Origin: Desulfobulbaceae bacterium
GTDB lineage: Bacteria > Desulfobacterota > Desulfobulbia > Desulfobulbales > SURF-16
NCBI GenBank assembly: GCA_023230525.1
Contig: JALNXE010000079.1
Location: 1 to 20,386 of the forward strand
Direction of reading: 5' to 3'
DNA length: 20,386 nucleotides
Shown: piece by piece, positions 14,523 to 20,386 of the stretch
How positions within the stretch are numbered: position 1 is the stretch's first letter
How the letters are laid out: the number at the start of each line of letters is the position of its first letter
The notes under the pieces: generated by a model
Database searches by the model: none
Told to the model about the DNA's origin: nothing
What the model saw: the letters and a program-made list of their open reading frames with translations, nothing else
Translations under genes and position numbers: made by a program

Positions 14523-15576
14523 ATATCTCCAGCATACGGTCCAGGGCAAGTTTTGCCCCAACAGCGGTTTGCTCATCCACCGTGATCTGATTGACCACCT
14601 TGCCCTGCGCGAGATTATCCAGCACCCACAGCAGATTGGCGGGGGTGATGCAGCTCATGGTGCCGCAGGTGCATGGCGTTGGCGCCAGCAGATGAATGGT
14701 CTTGTCCGGATGTTGTTTTTTCAACCGGTTCACCAAATTGACCTCGGTGCCGATGGCCCAGACAGCCCCAGCCTCAGACTCCCTGACTGCCTCAATAATT
14801 CTTTCGGTGGATCCATAGTAATCAGCCTGCCGCACCACCTCCCAGGGGCTTTCCGGATGCACGATGATGCGGATGGCCGGGATCTTTCTCCGCCACTTAT
14901 CAATCTGTTCCACCAGAAACTCCTGATGAACATGGCAGTAGCCATTCCACAGGATTGTCCGGGCCTTTTTCAGCTGTTCCACGCTGTTGCCACCGAGTTT
15001 CCTGCCCCGCTGCCAGACAACAATCTCCTCATCATTAACTCCCAGCGCCTTGCTGGAATTTCTTCCCAGATGCTCATCCGGGAAAAAGAAAACTTTCTCT
15101 CCCCTGGTCCAGGCCCAGGACAGAACCCGTTCCGCGTTGGACGAGGTGCAGACCGACCCTCCCCGATTACCGACAAAGGCCTTGATGCGGGCTGAAGAAT
15201 TCACATAGGTGACCGGGATAACCGTCTGTCCCCCACATACCTCCTCCAGTTCGTTCCAGGCGGCGGCAACCTGCTCAACGGTGGCCATGTCCGCCATGGG
15301 GCAGCCGGCATTGAGGTCCGGCAGAATGACTGCCTGATCGTCATCCGTCAGAATGTCGGCGGATTCAGCCATGAAATGCACGCCGCAGAAAATGATATAG
15401 GGATATTTCCCCGATTCAGCGGCCTCACGGGCAAGCTTGAGAGAATCCCCGGTCAGGTCGGCAAACTGAAAAACATCTTCCTGCTGATAATGATGACAGA
15501 GAATCAGCACCTTGCCGGCCAGTTCCTTTTTTCTGGCAGCTATTTTTGCAAAAATGATTTCCTGCTGTTGAGTCAT
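14521..15576 (-). CDS. nadA: Quinolinate synthase
   Basis: Condenses iminoaspartate with dihydroxyacetone phosphate to quinolinate in de novo NAD synthesis; an oxygen-sensitive [4Fe-4S] enzyme of the cytoplasm. The 351 residues show CHHYQQ (27-32), FCGVHFMAES (63-72), PDLNAGCPMADM with Cys92, NGYCHVH with Cys214 and PTPCTCGTMSC with Cys302/304. These supply the three cluster ligands. YVNSSA (124-129) is also present. Length is normal. GGGGAG lies eight bases before the ATG. It is the last gene of the minus-strand housekeeping block, but a strong terminator separates it from the upstream HPF-CSD gene, so it should have its own promoter in the short gap. nadB and nadC are not nearby. Confidence 0.97.
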   Translation of the reverse strand: MTQQQEIIFAKIAARKKELAGKVLILCHHYQQEDVFQFADLTGDSLKLAREAAESGKYPYIIFCGVHFMAESADILTDDDQAVILPDLNAGCPMADMATVEQVAAAWNELEEVCGGQTVIPVTYVNSSARIKAFVGNRGGSVCTSSNAERVLSWAWTRGEKVFFFPDEHLGRNSSKALGVNDEEIVVWQRGRKLGGNSVEQLKKARTILWNGYCHVHQEFLVEQIDKWRRKIPAIRIIVHPESPWEVVRQADYYGSTERIIEAVRESEAGAVWAIGTEVNLVNRLKKQHPDKTIHLLAPTPCTCGTMSCITPANLLWVLDNLAQGKVVNQITVDEQTAVGAKLALDRMLEI

Positions 15577-15600
15577 GTGCGGTGCTCCCCTTTAGGGAAT

Positions 15601-15630
15601 AAAAAAGGGGCTTACCTTTCAATAAGCCCC
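15601..15630 (-). terminator. Rho-independent terminator downstream of the HPF-CSD gene
   Basis: On the minus strand GGGGCTTA (15630-15623), an eight-base loop and TAAGCCCC (15614-15607) form a perfect 8-bp stem followed by TTTTTT (15606-15601). It lies 66 bases after the HPF-CSD stop codon and 25 bases before the nadA start. Confidence 0.85.
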
Positions 15631-15645
15631 GGTTTATCAGATATT

Positions 15646-15674
15646 AGTCTATCAGACTAACAGTCTGATAGACT
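15646..15674. other. Perfect 13-bp inverted repeat (hairpin or protein-binding site)
   Basis: AGTCTATCAGACT (15646-15658), AAC, AGTCTGATAGACT (15662-15674): an exact 13-bp inverted repeat with a three-base loop, 22 bases after the HPF-CSD stop and just before its terminator. It has no T-run of its own. It could protect the mRNA 3' end, act as an operator for nadA, or be a mobile-element remnant. Confidence 0.75.
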
Positions 15675-15695
15675 CCACAACCTCAGTCATGCCAA

Positions 15696-16229
15696 TCAGG
15701 CGGTGCGCACCCAGGTTGCCTGTGGCCCTTTATGGCCCTCGGTAACGCCGAAGGCAACCGCATCGCCCTCGGCCAGCTGGTCCATAACCAGGTCTTTCAA
15801 GGCATTCTCGTGGAAATAAATCTCGCGGCCGTCATCGGCCACAATAAAACCATAAGATTCATAGGGAGAAAGACGCTTGATCACGCCGAATCCAGCCCCT
15901 ATATCACCTGCGGCTTCAGGCACCTTGCTGGTCTGTCTTCTTTTCCGCTGTAATTCCTTTAACTGCAGCCCCAAGGTATCAAAAGCATCAACAAGCAAGG
16001 GTGCCACCGAATCTCCTTTTCTCTTGACGACCACCGTATCATTAGGAACACCCGTTACAAGCCGGACTTCATAGCCGCCCTGCTTGTGGGACGTCGTCTC
16101 CTCAATGGTTACACGAAGGTTGAGAATAAGCCCGGGATGATGACGCATCAACCGCTCTTTTTCTTCCTCAATTCTATCCTGCCAAGATTTCCTTACTTCG
16201 AGATTACGGCCTTCAACCTTTAGTTCCAT
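15696..16229 (-). CDS. HPF/RaiA-like ribosome-associated domain fused to a cold-shock domain
   Basis: A 177-residue two-domain protein. Residues 1-95 resemble the HPF/RaiA hibernation fold: a beta-alpha-beta start MELKVEGRNLEVRKSWQDRI, then LILNLRVTIEETTSHKQGGYEVRL, then an acidic/hydrophobic helix DAFDTLGLQLKELQ. After a linker comes a cold-shock domain at about 110-174: GFGVIKRL, then YGFIVADDGREIYFHENAL, a good match to RNP1/RNP2, ending EGHKGPQATWVRTA. Such fusions are annotated in other Proteobacteria; the likely role is binding ribosomes or RNA during stress, but this is inferred. ATG 16229 is chosen over one 29 codons upstream because GGAGG precedes it by six bases. The leader is structured, and the gene ends in a perfect inverted repeat plus a terminator, so it looks monocistronic. 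Confidence 0.87.
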   Translation of the reverse strand: MELKVEGRNLEVRKSWQDRIEEEKERLMRHHPGLILNLRVTIEETTSHKQGGYEVRLVTGVPNDTVVVKRKGDSVAPLLVDAFDTLGLQLKELQRKRRQTSKVPEAAGDIGAGFGVIKRLSPYESYGFIVADDGREIYFHENALKDLVMDQLAEGDAVAFGVTEGHKGPQATWVRTA

Positions 16230-16250
16230 ACACGTCCTCCATGAAAAATT

Positions 16251-16313
16251 TTGCCGCTTCATCTGTCGATACGGCAATGGAACGTCCATCCGGCCTCGGC
16301 AGTCGGGGCCGGA
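16251..16313 (-). promoter_or_regulatory. Structured 5' leader of the HPF-CSD gene
   Basis: On the minus strand the leader holds two hairpin-capable segments: TCCGGCC/GGCCGGA (16313-16307 with 16295-16289) and TTGCCG/CGGCAA (16277-16272 with 16256-16251), ending 11 bases before GGAGG. A possible -10 (TATGAT, 16335-16340) lies upstream without a clear -35. Long structured leaders are known for cold-shock genes, where they affect mRNA stability and translation; a thermosensing role here is inference. Confidence 0.45.
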
Positions 16314-16392
16314 CACACCGAGTAGACTTATGCTATCATATTATTTTTTTTGGCTCCACCATTCTCTCGTTATTCGTTGTTTTTTCATGCCG

Positions 16393-17388
16393 TCAGGCAA
16401 ATCTGTGCCGCACGGCTTCCAATCTTTTCAAGGAGTTGTCACAGCGTGGCAGGGAGACCCTGCCATCAGCGATGGCCTCCCGCAAACTGTCATAAGACTG
16501 ACAAACCTTATCGTGGCCATGACAGATCAAAATCAGATCAGCCCCGGCAGCAAATGCCTGCACCGCTGCCGCGTCCACTGTTCTTTCATTTTCAATGGCT
16601 CCCATTTCCAGATCATCGGTGATCACCAGACCGTCAAATCCGAGCTCGGAACGCAGCAGATCAGTAAGAATATGACCTGACAAGGTTGCCGGAGTTGCAG
16701 CATCCAGATGCTCATAAATGGTATGGGAGGTCATAATTGCCGCCACCCCGGCGGCAATGGCCTGTTGAAACGGCACAAGATCATGCACTCTGATCTCTGC
16801 CAGTGCCCGGGAAACTACGGGCAGCTGCAGATGGGGATCAAGCTTGGCCGCGCCAAGACCGGGGAAATGCTTCGCGCAGGCGGCTACACCCCCTGCCTGC
16901 AGGCCATTGATCACCTGGCTGCCCAATTGCCCGACCAGCTGCGGATCTGCCCCCAGGGAGCGTTTTTCCATGAAAAAACCCTGCCCGGCAGGGCAGACGT
17001 CAAGCACCGGGGCCAGATTCATATTGATGCCGACCTGCACCAGTTCCCTGGCGCAGGTGTCGGCATAGTCTGCCAGCGCGGCCACAGGATCGAGAGCCCC
17101 GGCCAGCTGCCGGGCATCGGCAAACTGGGTAAACGGGGCCGGCAGCCGGGCCACGGTGCCGCCTTCCTGATCAATGGCAATCAGCGGAGGGGGCAGCTTG
17201 GCCTGCCGGCAGGCTTTTTTTATATCGGCGCAAAGCTGGCTGAGCTGCTCCGGGTTGTCAACATTGCGCCTGAAGATGATGAAGTTATTGATGCCGCGTT
17301 CAGCGATCAACCGCAAGGTGGATTCGTCAAGATCCTTGCCGGGTAGACCCACCATGAAAAGCTGGCCCAGCTGGGCAAATTTACTCAT
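16393..17388 (-). CDS. nagZ: Beta-N-acetylhexosaminidase, glycoside hydrolase family 3
   Basis: Family 3 glycosidase that removes GlcNAc from anhydromuropeptides in cell-wall recycling; cytoplasmic, as no signal peptide is present. The 331 residues fit single-domain NagZ. Motifs: IDQEGGTVARL (72-82), KHFPGLG (173-179), DPH (184-186) with His186 as the likely acid/base of the catalytic dyad, MTSHTIY (219-225) and nucleophile Asp258 in ITDDLEMGA. The usual gammaproteobacterial KHFPGHG has Leu in place of the second His, but the catalytic His is the one in DPH. The ATG lies 15 bases after the queC stop, so the two genes are probably cotranscribed; no functional link between them is evident. Confidence 0.92.
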   Translation of the reverse strand: MSKFAQLGQLFMVGLPGKDLDESTLRLIAERGINNFIIFRRNVDNPEQLSQLCADIKKACRQAKLPPPLIAIDQEGGTVARLPAPFTQFADARQLAGALDPVAALADYADTCARELVQVGINMNLAPVLDVCPAGQGFFMEKRSLGADPQLVGQLGSQVINGLQAGGVAACAKHFPGLGAAKLDPHLQLPVVSRALAEIRVHDLVPFQQAIAAGVAAIMTSHTIYEHLDAATPATLSGHILTDLLRSELGFDGLVITDDLEMGAIENERTVDAAAVQAFAAGADLILICHGHDKVCQSYDSLREAIADGRVSLPRCDNSLKRLEAVRHRFA

Positions 17389-17403
17389 TTCATTCCCACC
17401 CTT

Positions 17404-18099
17404 TTACTGATAGACGACAGGATCAACCAATCCCGCCTCGTTAAATCCCTTCAACCGCAGCTGGCAGGCATCGCACCTGCCGCAGGCCCGGCCCTCGCTG
17501 TCCGGGTCATAACAGCTGTGGGTGCGGCTGTAATCAACACCCAGGGCCTTTCCTTTTAAAATAATCTCTTTTTTGGTCAAATGCATCAGCGGAGCTTGAA
17601 TTTTATAATTCAAGCCGCTTTCCACCCCGGCCCGGGTGCCCAGATTGGCCACCTTTTCAAAGGCCGCGAGATAGTCCGGCCGGCAATCCGGGTAGCCGCT
17701 GTAATCCAGCGCATTGATGCCGATGAAGATATGAAAAGCGCCCAGCACCTCAGCCCAGGCCATGGCATGGGACAGGAAAATGGTATTGCGGCCCGGCACA
17801 TAGGTCACCGGAATGGCAGCGTTCATCTCGCCTGCGCTGCGGTTTTTCGGCACCGCCATATCTCCGGTCAGGGCGGAGCCGCCGATCTTGTCAAGATCAA
17901 GATTCAAAACAAGATGGCTCTGCGCGCCCATTAGCCGGGCATTCTCCCTGGCGCGGGTAAGCTCAACGGTCTGGCGCTGGCCATAGGAAAAACTGAGGCA
18001 ATAACAGGCGTATCCCTGGGCTATCGCCATGGCCAGCACGGTGGTGGAATCAAGTCCGCCGCTTAGCAGGACAACGGCTTTTTCTTTATCTGTTTTCAT
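17404..18099 (-). CDS. queC: 7-cyano-7-deazaguanine synthase
   Basis: Makes preQ0 from 7-carboxy-7-deazaguanine, ammonia and ATP in the queuosine pathway. The 231 residues contain the PP-loop SGGLDST (13-19) and the zinc site Cys196, Cys206, Cys209 and Cys212 (CYDPDSEGRACGRCDAC). VPGRNTIFLS is the family's conserved central motif. Length is typical. The start has only a weak Shine-Dalgarno. Upstream is a family-3 repeat and the sfsA gene; no preQ1 riboswitch is recognisable in the 68-base gap. Other que genes are not in the window. Confidence 0.96.
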   Translation of the reverse strand: MKTDKEKAVVLLSGGLDSTTVLAMAIAQGYACYCLSFSYGQRQTVELTRARENARLMGAQSHLVLNLDLDKIGGSALTGDMAVPKNRSAGEMNAAIPVTYVPGRNTIFLSHAMAWAEVLGAFHIFIGINALDYSGYPDCRPDYLAAFEKVANLGTRAGVESGLNYKIQAPLMHLTKKEIILKGKALGVDYSRTHSCYDPDSEGRACGRCDACQLRLKGFNEAGLVDPVVYQ

Positions 18100-18115
18100 G
18101 ATATTTTAATTTTTT

Positions 18116-18143
18116 CCACCGTGGGCTCTGTGCTCTCCGTGGT
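18116..18143 (-). repeat. CACGGAGAGCACAGAG-type periodic intergenic repeat (family 3)
   Basis: On the minus strand ACCACGGAGAGCACAGAG is followed by CCCACGGTGG, with units about nine bases apart. It occupies the 68-base gap between sfsA and queC. A weaker relative lies at 1484-1510. Confidence 0.6.
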
Positions 18144-18167
18144 AAATTCTCAGTTTTTACGAATCCG

Positions 18168-18863
18168 TTAGGCAAGGAGCACCGGCAGGGCATGGGTCAA
18201 ACGGATTTCCGCAGGCCCCACCACGGCCTGATAGGCCAGCACCTTCACCCCCTGCGCGACAACTTCCGCAAGCGTCCAGGCATAAAGCGGATCAATATGG
18301 GCCGCCGGGGCAAAGACCTCCCCGTCCGTGCGCTGCACGCAGAAAAAAATCGCCGCCTCATGCCCGCCTCGGGCAAGTTCCGCCAGCTCCCGCAGATGCT
18401 TGGTGCCGCGGCTGGTTATTGCATCCGGGAACATGGCTCGTCTCCCCTCGACCAGGGTGCAGTTTTTCACCTCCATATAGATCTTCTCCGTCCCGCGAAT
18501 GAGCAGGAAATCAAGCCGGCTGCCGGCGGAAACCTTGATCTCGGGCTGAACCCGATCAACCGCGCCAAAATCCGTTATCACCCCGTTTTCAATGGCTTCC
18601 CGCACCAGATGATTGGTGCGGGCGGTATTGATCCCCACCCAGCAGCCATCCACCTGAATCATTTCCAGGGTAAAGGGATATTTGCGGGCCGGGTTGCCGG
18701 AGCGGGACAACATGACCGGGTTTCCCGGCTCAAGACAACCCCGCATGCTGCCGGTATTCGGACAATGGGCTGTCAATTCGGTCCCGTCGGCCAACACCAC
18801 ATCTGCAAGAAACCGTTTGTAGCGTTTTTTCAGCCTGGCTGAAAGAAGATTTTTTAATTTCAT
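18168..18863 (-). CDS. sfsA: SfsA family protein (sugar fermentation stimulation protein homolog)
   Basis: Conserved 231-residue cytoplasmic protein. It is linked by E. coli genetics to maltose metabolism and is described as nucleic-acid binding; its true biochemical role is unclear. The sequence shows the family motifs: RYKRFLADVVLADG (15-28), AHCPNTGSMRGCLEPG (32-47), GINTARTNHLVREAI (77-91), SRLDFLL and YMEVKNCTL, and PDAITSRGTKHLREL. The E-K-N pair in VEVKN-like regions recalls restriction-type nuclease folds. It diverges from the flagellar FlhX-like gene across 63 bases holding an imperfect palindrome and leads the minus-strand sfsA-queC-nagZ run. Start chosen at MKLKNLLSARL; the Shine-Dalgarno is weak. 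Confidence 0.93.
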   Translation of the reverse strand: MKLKNLLSARLKKRYKRFLADVVLADGTELTAHCPNTGSMRGCLEPGNPVMLSRSGNPARKYPFTLEMIQVDGCWVGINTARTNHLVREAIENGVITDFGAVDRVQPEIKVSAGSRLDFLLIRGTEKIYMEVKNCTLVEGRRAMFPDAITSRGTKHLRELAELARGGHEAAIFFCVQRTDGEVFAPAAHIDPLYAWTLAEVVAQGVKVLAYQAVVGPAEIRLTHALPVLLA

Positions 18864-18873
18864 TGAAAATTAA

Positions 18874-18898
18874 CAGTAATTGAGGTCCAATATTACTG
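18874..18898. promoter_or_regulatory. Palindrome in the sfsA/flhX divergent gap
   Basis: CAGTAAT (18874-18880) and ATTACTG (18892-18898) form a 7-bp inverted repeat with an 11-base centre, in the middle of the 63-base divergent spacer. The position suits a shared operator, but the length is modest and no regulator is known. Confidence 0.35.
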
Positions 18899-18926
18899 CA
18901 ACCTTTCCCGTGAGATTTCAGCAATT

Positions 18927-19220
18927 ATGATTGACAAAAAACGCTCCGGCAAAAACGTCCGGCAAAAAAAGGCCGTGGCCCTCCGCTATGACAAGGGAAA
19001 AGACGCATCCCCCAAGGTGATCGGCAAGGGAATAGGCCTGCTGGCGGAAAAACTGCTGGAACTCGCCAGGGTGCATGATATCCCCATCCACGAAGACGCC
19101 GATCTGGTAGAGGTTCTTTCCAGGCTTGATCTCAACGAAGAAATCCCCGAGTCGACCTACTTCATCGTTGCCGAGATTCTGGCCTTTGTCTACCGGACAA
19201 ACCAGAAATACCAGGCATAA
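18927..19220 (+). CDS. FlhB C-terminal-domain protein (FlhX type, EscU/YscU/HrcU family)
   Basis: A 97-residue soluble protein equal to the cytoplasmic domain of the flagellar export switch FlhB, without its membrane part. Matching stretches are KKAVALRYDKGKDASPKVIGKG (14-35), the core sheet/helix of FlhB-C, then LARVHDIPIHEDADLVEVLS and LNEEIPESTYFIVAEILAFV. The NPTH self-cleavage motif is absent because the protein begins downstream of that position; it resembles the FlhB fragment left after cleavage. Such stand-alone proteins (FlhX/YlqH) can partly replace FlhB-C in some bacteria. It lies 238 bases upstream of flgF in the same direction. The Shine-Dalgarno is weak (GTGAGA, about 11 bases upstream). 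Confidence 0.88.
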   Translation: MIDKKRSGKNVRQKKAVALRYDKGKDASPKVIGKGIGLLAEKLLELARVHDIPIHEDADLVEVLSRLDLNEEIPESTYFIVAEILAFVYRTNQKYQA

Positions 19221-19407
19221 CCCCTTACCGGGAAAATTCTTCCCCCCCTGGTCACCTGCCAGCCCCCCATCACATCCCTCCTGCGCCCGCCGTCTCCCAA
19301 CCCTTGCGCCAGCCAGTAGGTGTAACCACATAATTTAAAAGCATAAATTTATTTTGCCACCAGGACCAGCAGCACCCTCCCCGCCACCCCAACCACTATA
19401 AGCCCCC

Positions 19408-19424
19408 TTGGCACATGAGTTGCA
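19408..19424 (+). promoter_or_regulatory. Sigma-54 (RpoN) promoter for flgF
   Basis: TTGGCAC-ATGAG-TTGCA matches the -24/-12 consensus TTGGCAC-N5-TTGCW exactly, with GG at 19410-19411 and GC at 19422-19423. The predicted transcription start near 19435 gives a leader of about 24 bases carrying the GGAGG of flgF. The roughly 190 bases upstream (19221-19407) are pyrimidine-rich and could hold activator sites; I could not identify any. Confidence 0.88.
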
Positions 19425-19458
19425 AAAGCCCTCAAAAAACACTTCTGCCGGAGGATTC

Positions 19459-20190
19459 ATGTTTATCAAAAACCGTTTAGGCCTCATTGAAGGCACGGAA
19501 ACCATGCTTGCCCAGAGCCAGCGCCTGAACCAGATATCCAACAATCTGGCCAATGTGGATACGCCCGGCTACAAAAAGGAAGATGTCACCTTCTGGGAGA
19601 TGCTCTACACCACCAACCATAATCGGCCGCGGGTCGGCAAGGCCCTTAAGATAGTAACAAACCAGCAGGAAGGCTCGGCCAAGAATACCGGCAATCAATT
19701 GGATTTCGCCATCAGCGGCGACGGGTTCTTCAAGCTGCAGACCCCCCAGGGCGTCCGTTACAGCAGGGCCGGCAACTTCCTCCTCAACAGCGAAGGGCAA
19801 CTGGTGAATGCGGACGGCCATCTGGTTTTAGGCGATGGCGGGCCCATCGTCATCAACGGCAACGAGGTGTCCGTGGCCACGGATGGCAGTTTGACGGTGG
19901 ACGGCGTTAATGCCGGCCGGCTGGACATCGCCACCTTTGCCAACCTGACTGACATCGAGAAGGAAGGAACCAACCTTTTCAAACTGAAAAATGAGGGAGC
20001 CCAGGAGCAACCGGCCACCGACTTCGCGGTCAGACAGGGTTTTCTCGAAAGCTCGAACGTTTCCCTGCTCACCGAGATGACCAGCATGATCGACCTGCAC
20101 CGGTCATATGAGGCCCAGCAGAAGGTAATCCGCACCTTTGATGAGATGGATGACAAGGCAATCAGCACTGTCGGGAAATTGACGAGTTAA
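19459..20190 (+). CDS. flgF: Flagellar basal-body rod protein FlgF
   Basis: Proximal rod component of the flagellar axle, exported through the flagellar type III apparatus. The 243 residues carry the N-terminal rod signature around SQRLNQISNNLANVDTPGYK (20-39), the central FlgF/FlgG motif DFAISGDGFFKLQTPQGVRYSRAGNF, and the C-terminal SNVSLLTEMTSMIDLHRSYEAQQKVI. ATG 19459 has GGAGG four bases upstream; a TTG in frame at 19408 lies inside the sigma-54 promoter and cannot be used from it. flgG follows after 104 bases, the usual flgF-flgG order. Confidence 0.95.
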   Translation: MFIKNRLGLIEGTETMLAQSQRLNQISNNLANVDTPGYKKEDVTFWEMLYTTNHNRPRVGKALKIVTNQQEGSAKNTGNQLDFAISGDGFFKLQTPQGVRYSRAGNFLLNSEGQLVNADGHLVLGDGGPIVINGNEVSVATDGSLTVDGVNAGRLDIATFANLTDIEKEGTNLFKLKNEGAQEQPATDFAVRQGFLESSNVSLLTEMTSMIDLHRSYEAQQKVIRTFDEMDDKAISTVGKLTS

Positions 20191-20294
20191 CGCAAAATTT
20201 GACTCTTTTTTAATAAAAAACAACTGCTGCCCCACGAAAAAAACAGCCGCTGTTGGCTCCTTATAAAAAATCTACGCAACAGCAGGAGAAAAAC

Positions 20295-20386
20295 ATGATC
20301 AGAGCACTCTTTACTTCCACCACCGGCATGAACGCCCAGGAAATGCAGCTCAACGTCATTTCCAATAATCTGGCCAATGTCAATAC
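20295..20386 (+). CDS. flgG: Flagellar distal rod protein FlgG (5' part only)
   Basis: The first 30 codons are present; the gene runs off the right edge. The sequence starts MIRALFTSTTGMNAQEMQLN and continues VISNNLANVNT, the canonical FlgG N-terminus. AGGAG lies seven bases upstream. The 104-base gap to flgF holds a short imperfect palindrome (AACAGC-C-GCTGTT) but no T-run, so transcription probably reads through from the flgF promoter. Confidence 0.93.
   Translation, partial: MIRALFTSTTGMNAQEMQLNVISNNLANVN

Noticed and set aside
15646..15674. Second Rho-independent terminator
   Set aside because: The stem is perfect but no T-run follows on either strand; the true terminator is the next hairpin at 15601-15630.
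18100..18167. preQ1 riboswitch before queC
   Set aside because: The gap is filled by a CACGGAG-type repeat and AT-rich sequence; no preQ1 aptamer features are visible.
19408..19458. TTG start giving FlgF 17 extra residues
   Set aside because: The TTG is part of the sigma-54 promoter and would lie upstream of the transcript; the ATG at 19459 has GGAGG and gives the canonical N-terminus.
20191..20294. Terminator between flgF and flgG
   Set aside because: The AACAGC/GCTGTT palindrome has essentially no loop and no T-run follows; read-through is more likely.

Overview
The window reads as chromosomal DNA of a Gram-negative, polar-flagellate-type bacterium. An outer-membrane polysaccharide export system of the XrtA/PEP-CTERM-associated type, a sigma-54-type flagellar promoter, NadA, QueC and NagZ in KHFPGLG form, and several families of short periodic intergenic repeats together suggest Desulfobacterota (former Deltaproteobacteria, perhaps Desulfobulbales). 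That assignment is an inference from gene content and style; no marker gene is present.

Region 1 (about 180-11245, minus strand) is an exopolysaccharide locus. In transcription order it holds an SLBB export protein, an outer-membrane beta-barrel protein, a Wzz/GumC-like chain-length protein, a BY-kinase, an EpsB-type priming sugar-phosphate transferase, GlmS, an NAD-dependent sugar epimerase and a nucleotide-sugar dehydrogenase. GlmS feeds amino sugar into UDP-GlcNAc. The dehydrogenase and epimerase would make a UDP-uronic acid (UDP-GlcNAcA/GalNAcA type) or its 4-epimer. The transferase starts the repeat unit on undecaprenyl phosphate, and the Wzz/kinase pair and the envelope proteins control length and export. 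Diverging from it is prsT (11478-13769), a large TPR lipoprotein found with XrtA systems, followed seven bases later by a PPP-family phosphatase. No exosortase, PrsK, PrsR or PEP-CTERM substrate lies in the window.

Region 2 (14521-18863, minus strand) carries housekeeping genes: nadA, an HPF/RaiA-cold-shock fusion with a structured leader and a good terminator, nagZ, queC and sfsA. Region 3 (18927-20386, plus strand) is flagellar: an orphan FlhB C-terminal-domain protein (FlhX type), flgF behind a near-consensus sigma-54 promoter, and the start of flgG.

The most unusual content is between the genes. There is a decayed four-helix-bundle (23S rRNA intervening-sequence type, S23/IVP) gene at 2665-3019, with one in-frame stop and one frameshift. 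It lies between inverted arrays of a 7-base periodic repeat (TTGCGGA/TTTCGGA). A second family (AAAGTACTTGAAGTGCCTAAAG type) forms a roughly 180-bp inverted element that encloses a REP-like hairpin. A third family (CACGGAGAGCACAGAG type) occurs twice. Copies of the first two families sit on, or directly after, the stop codons of four genes (glmS, the phosphatase, epsB, nadA), which looks like a preference for gene 3' ends.
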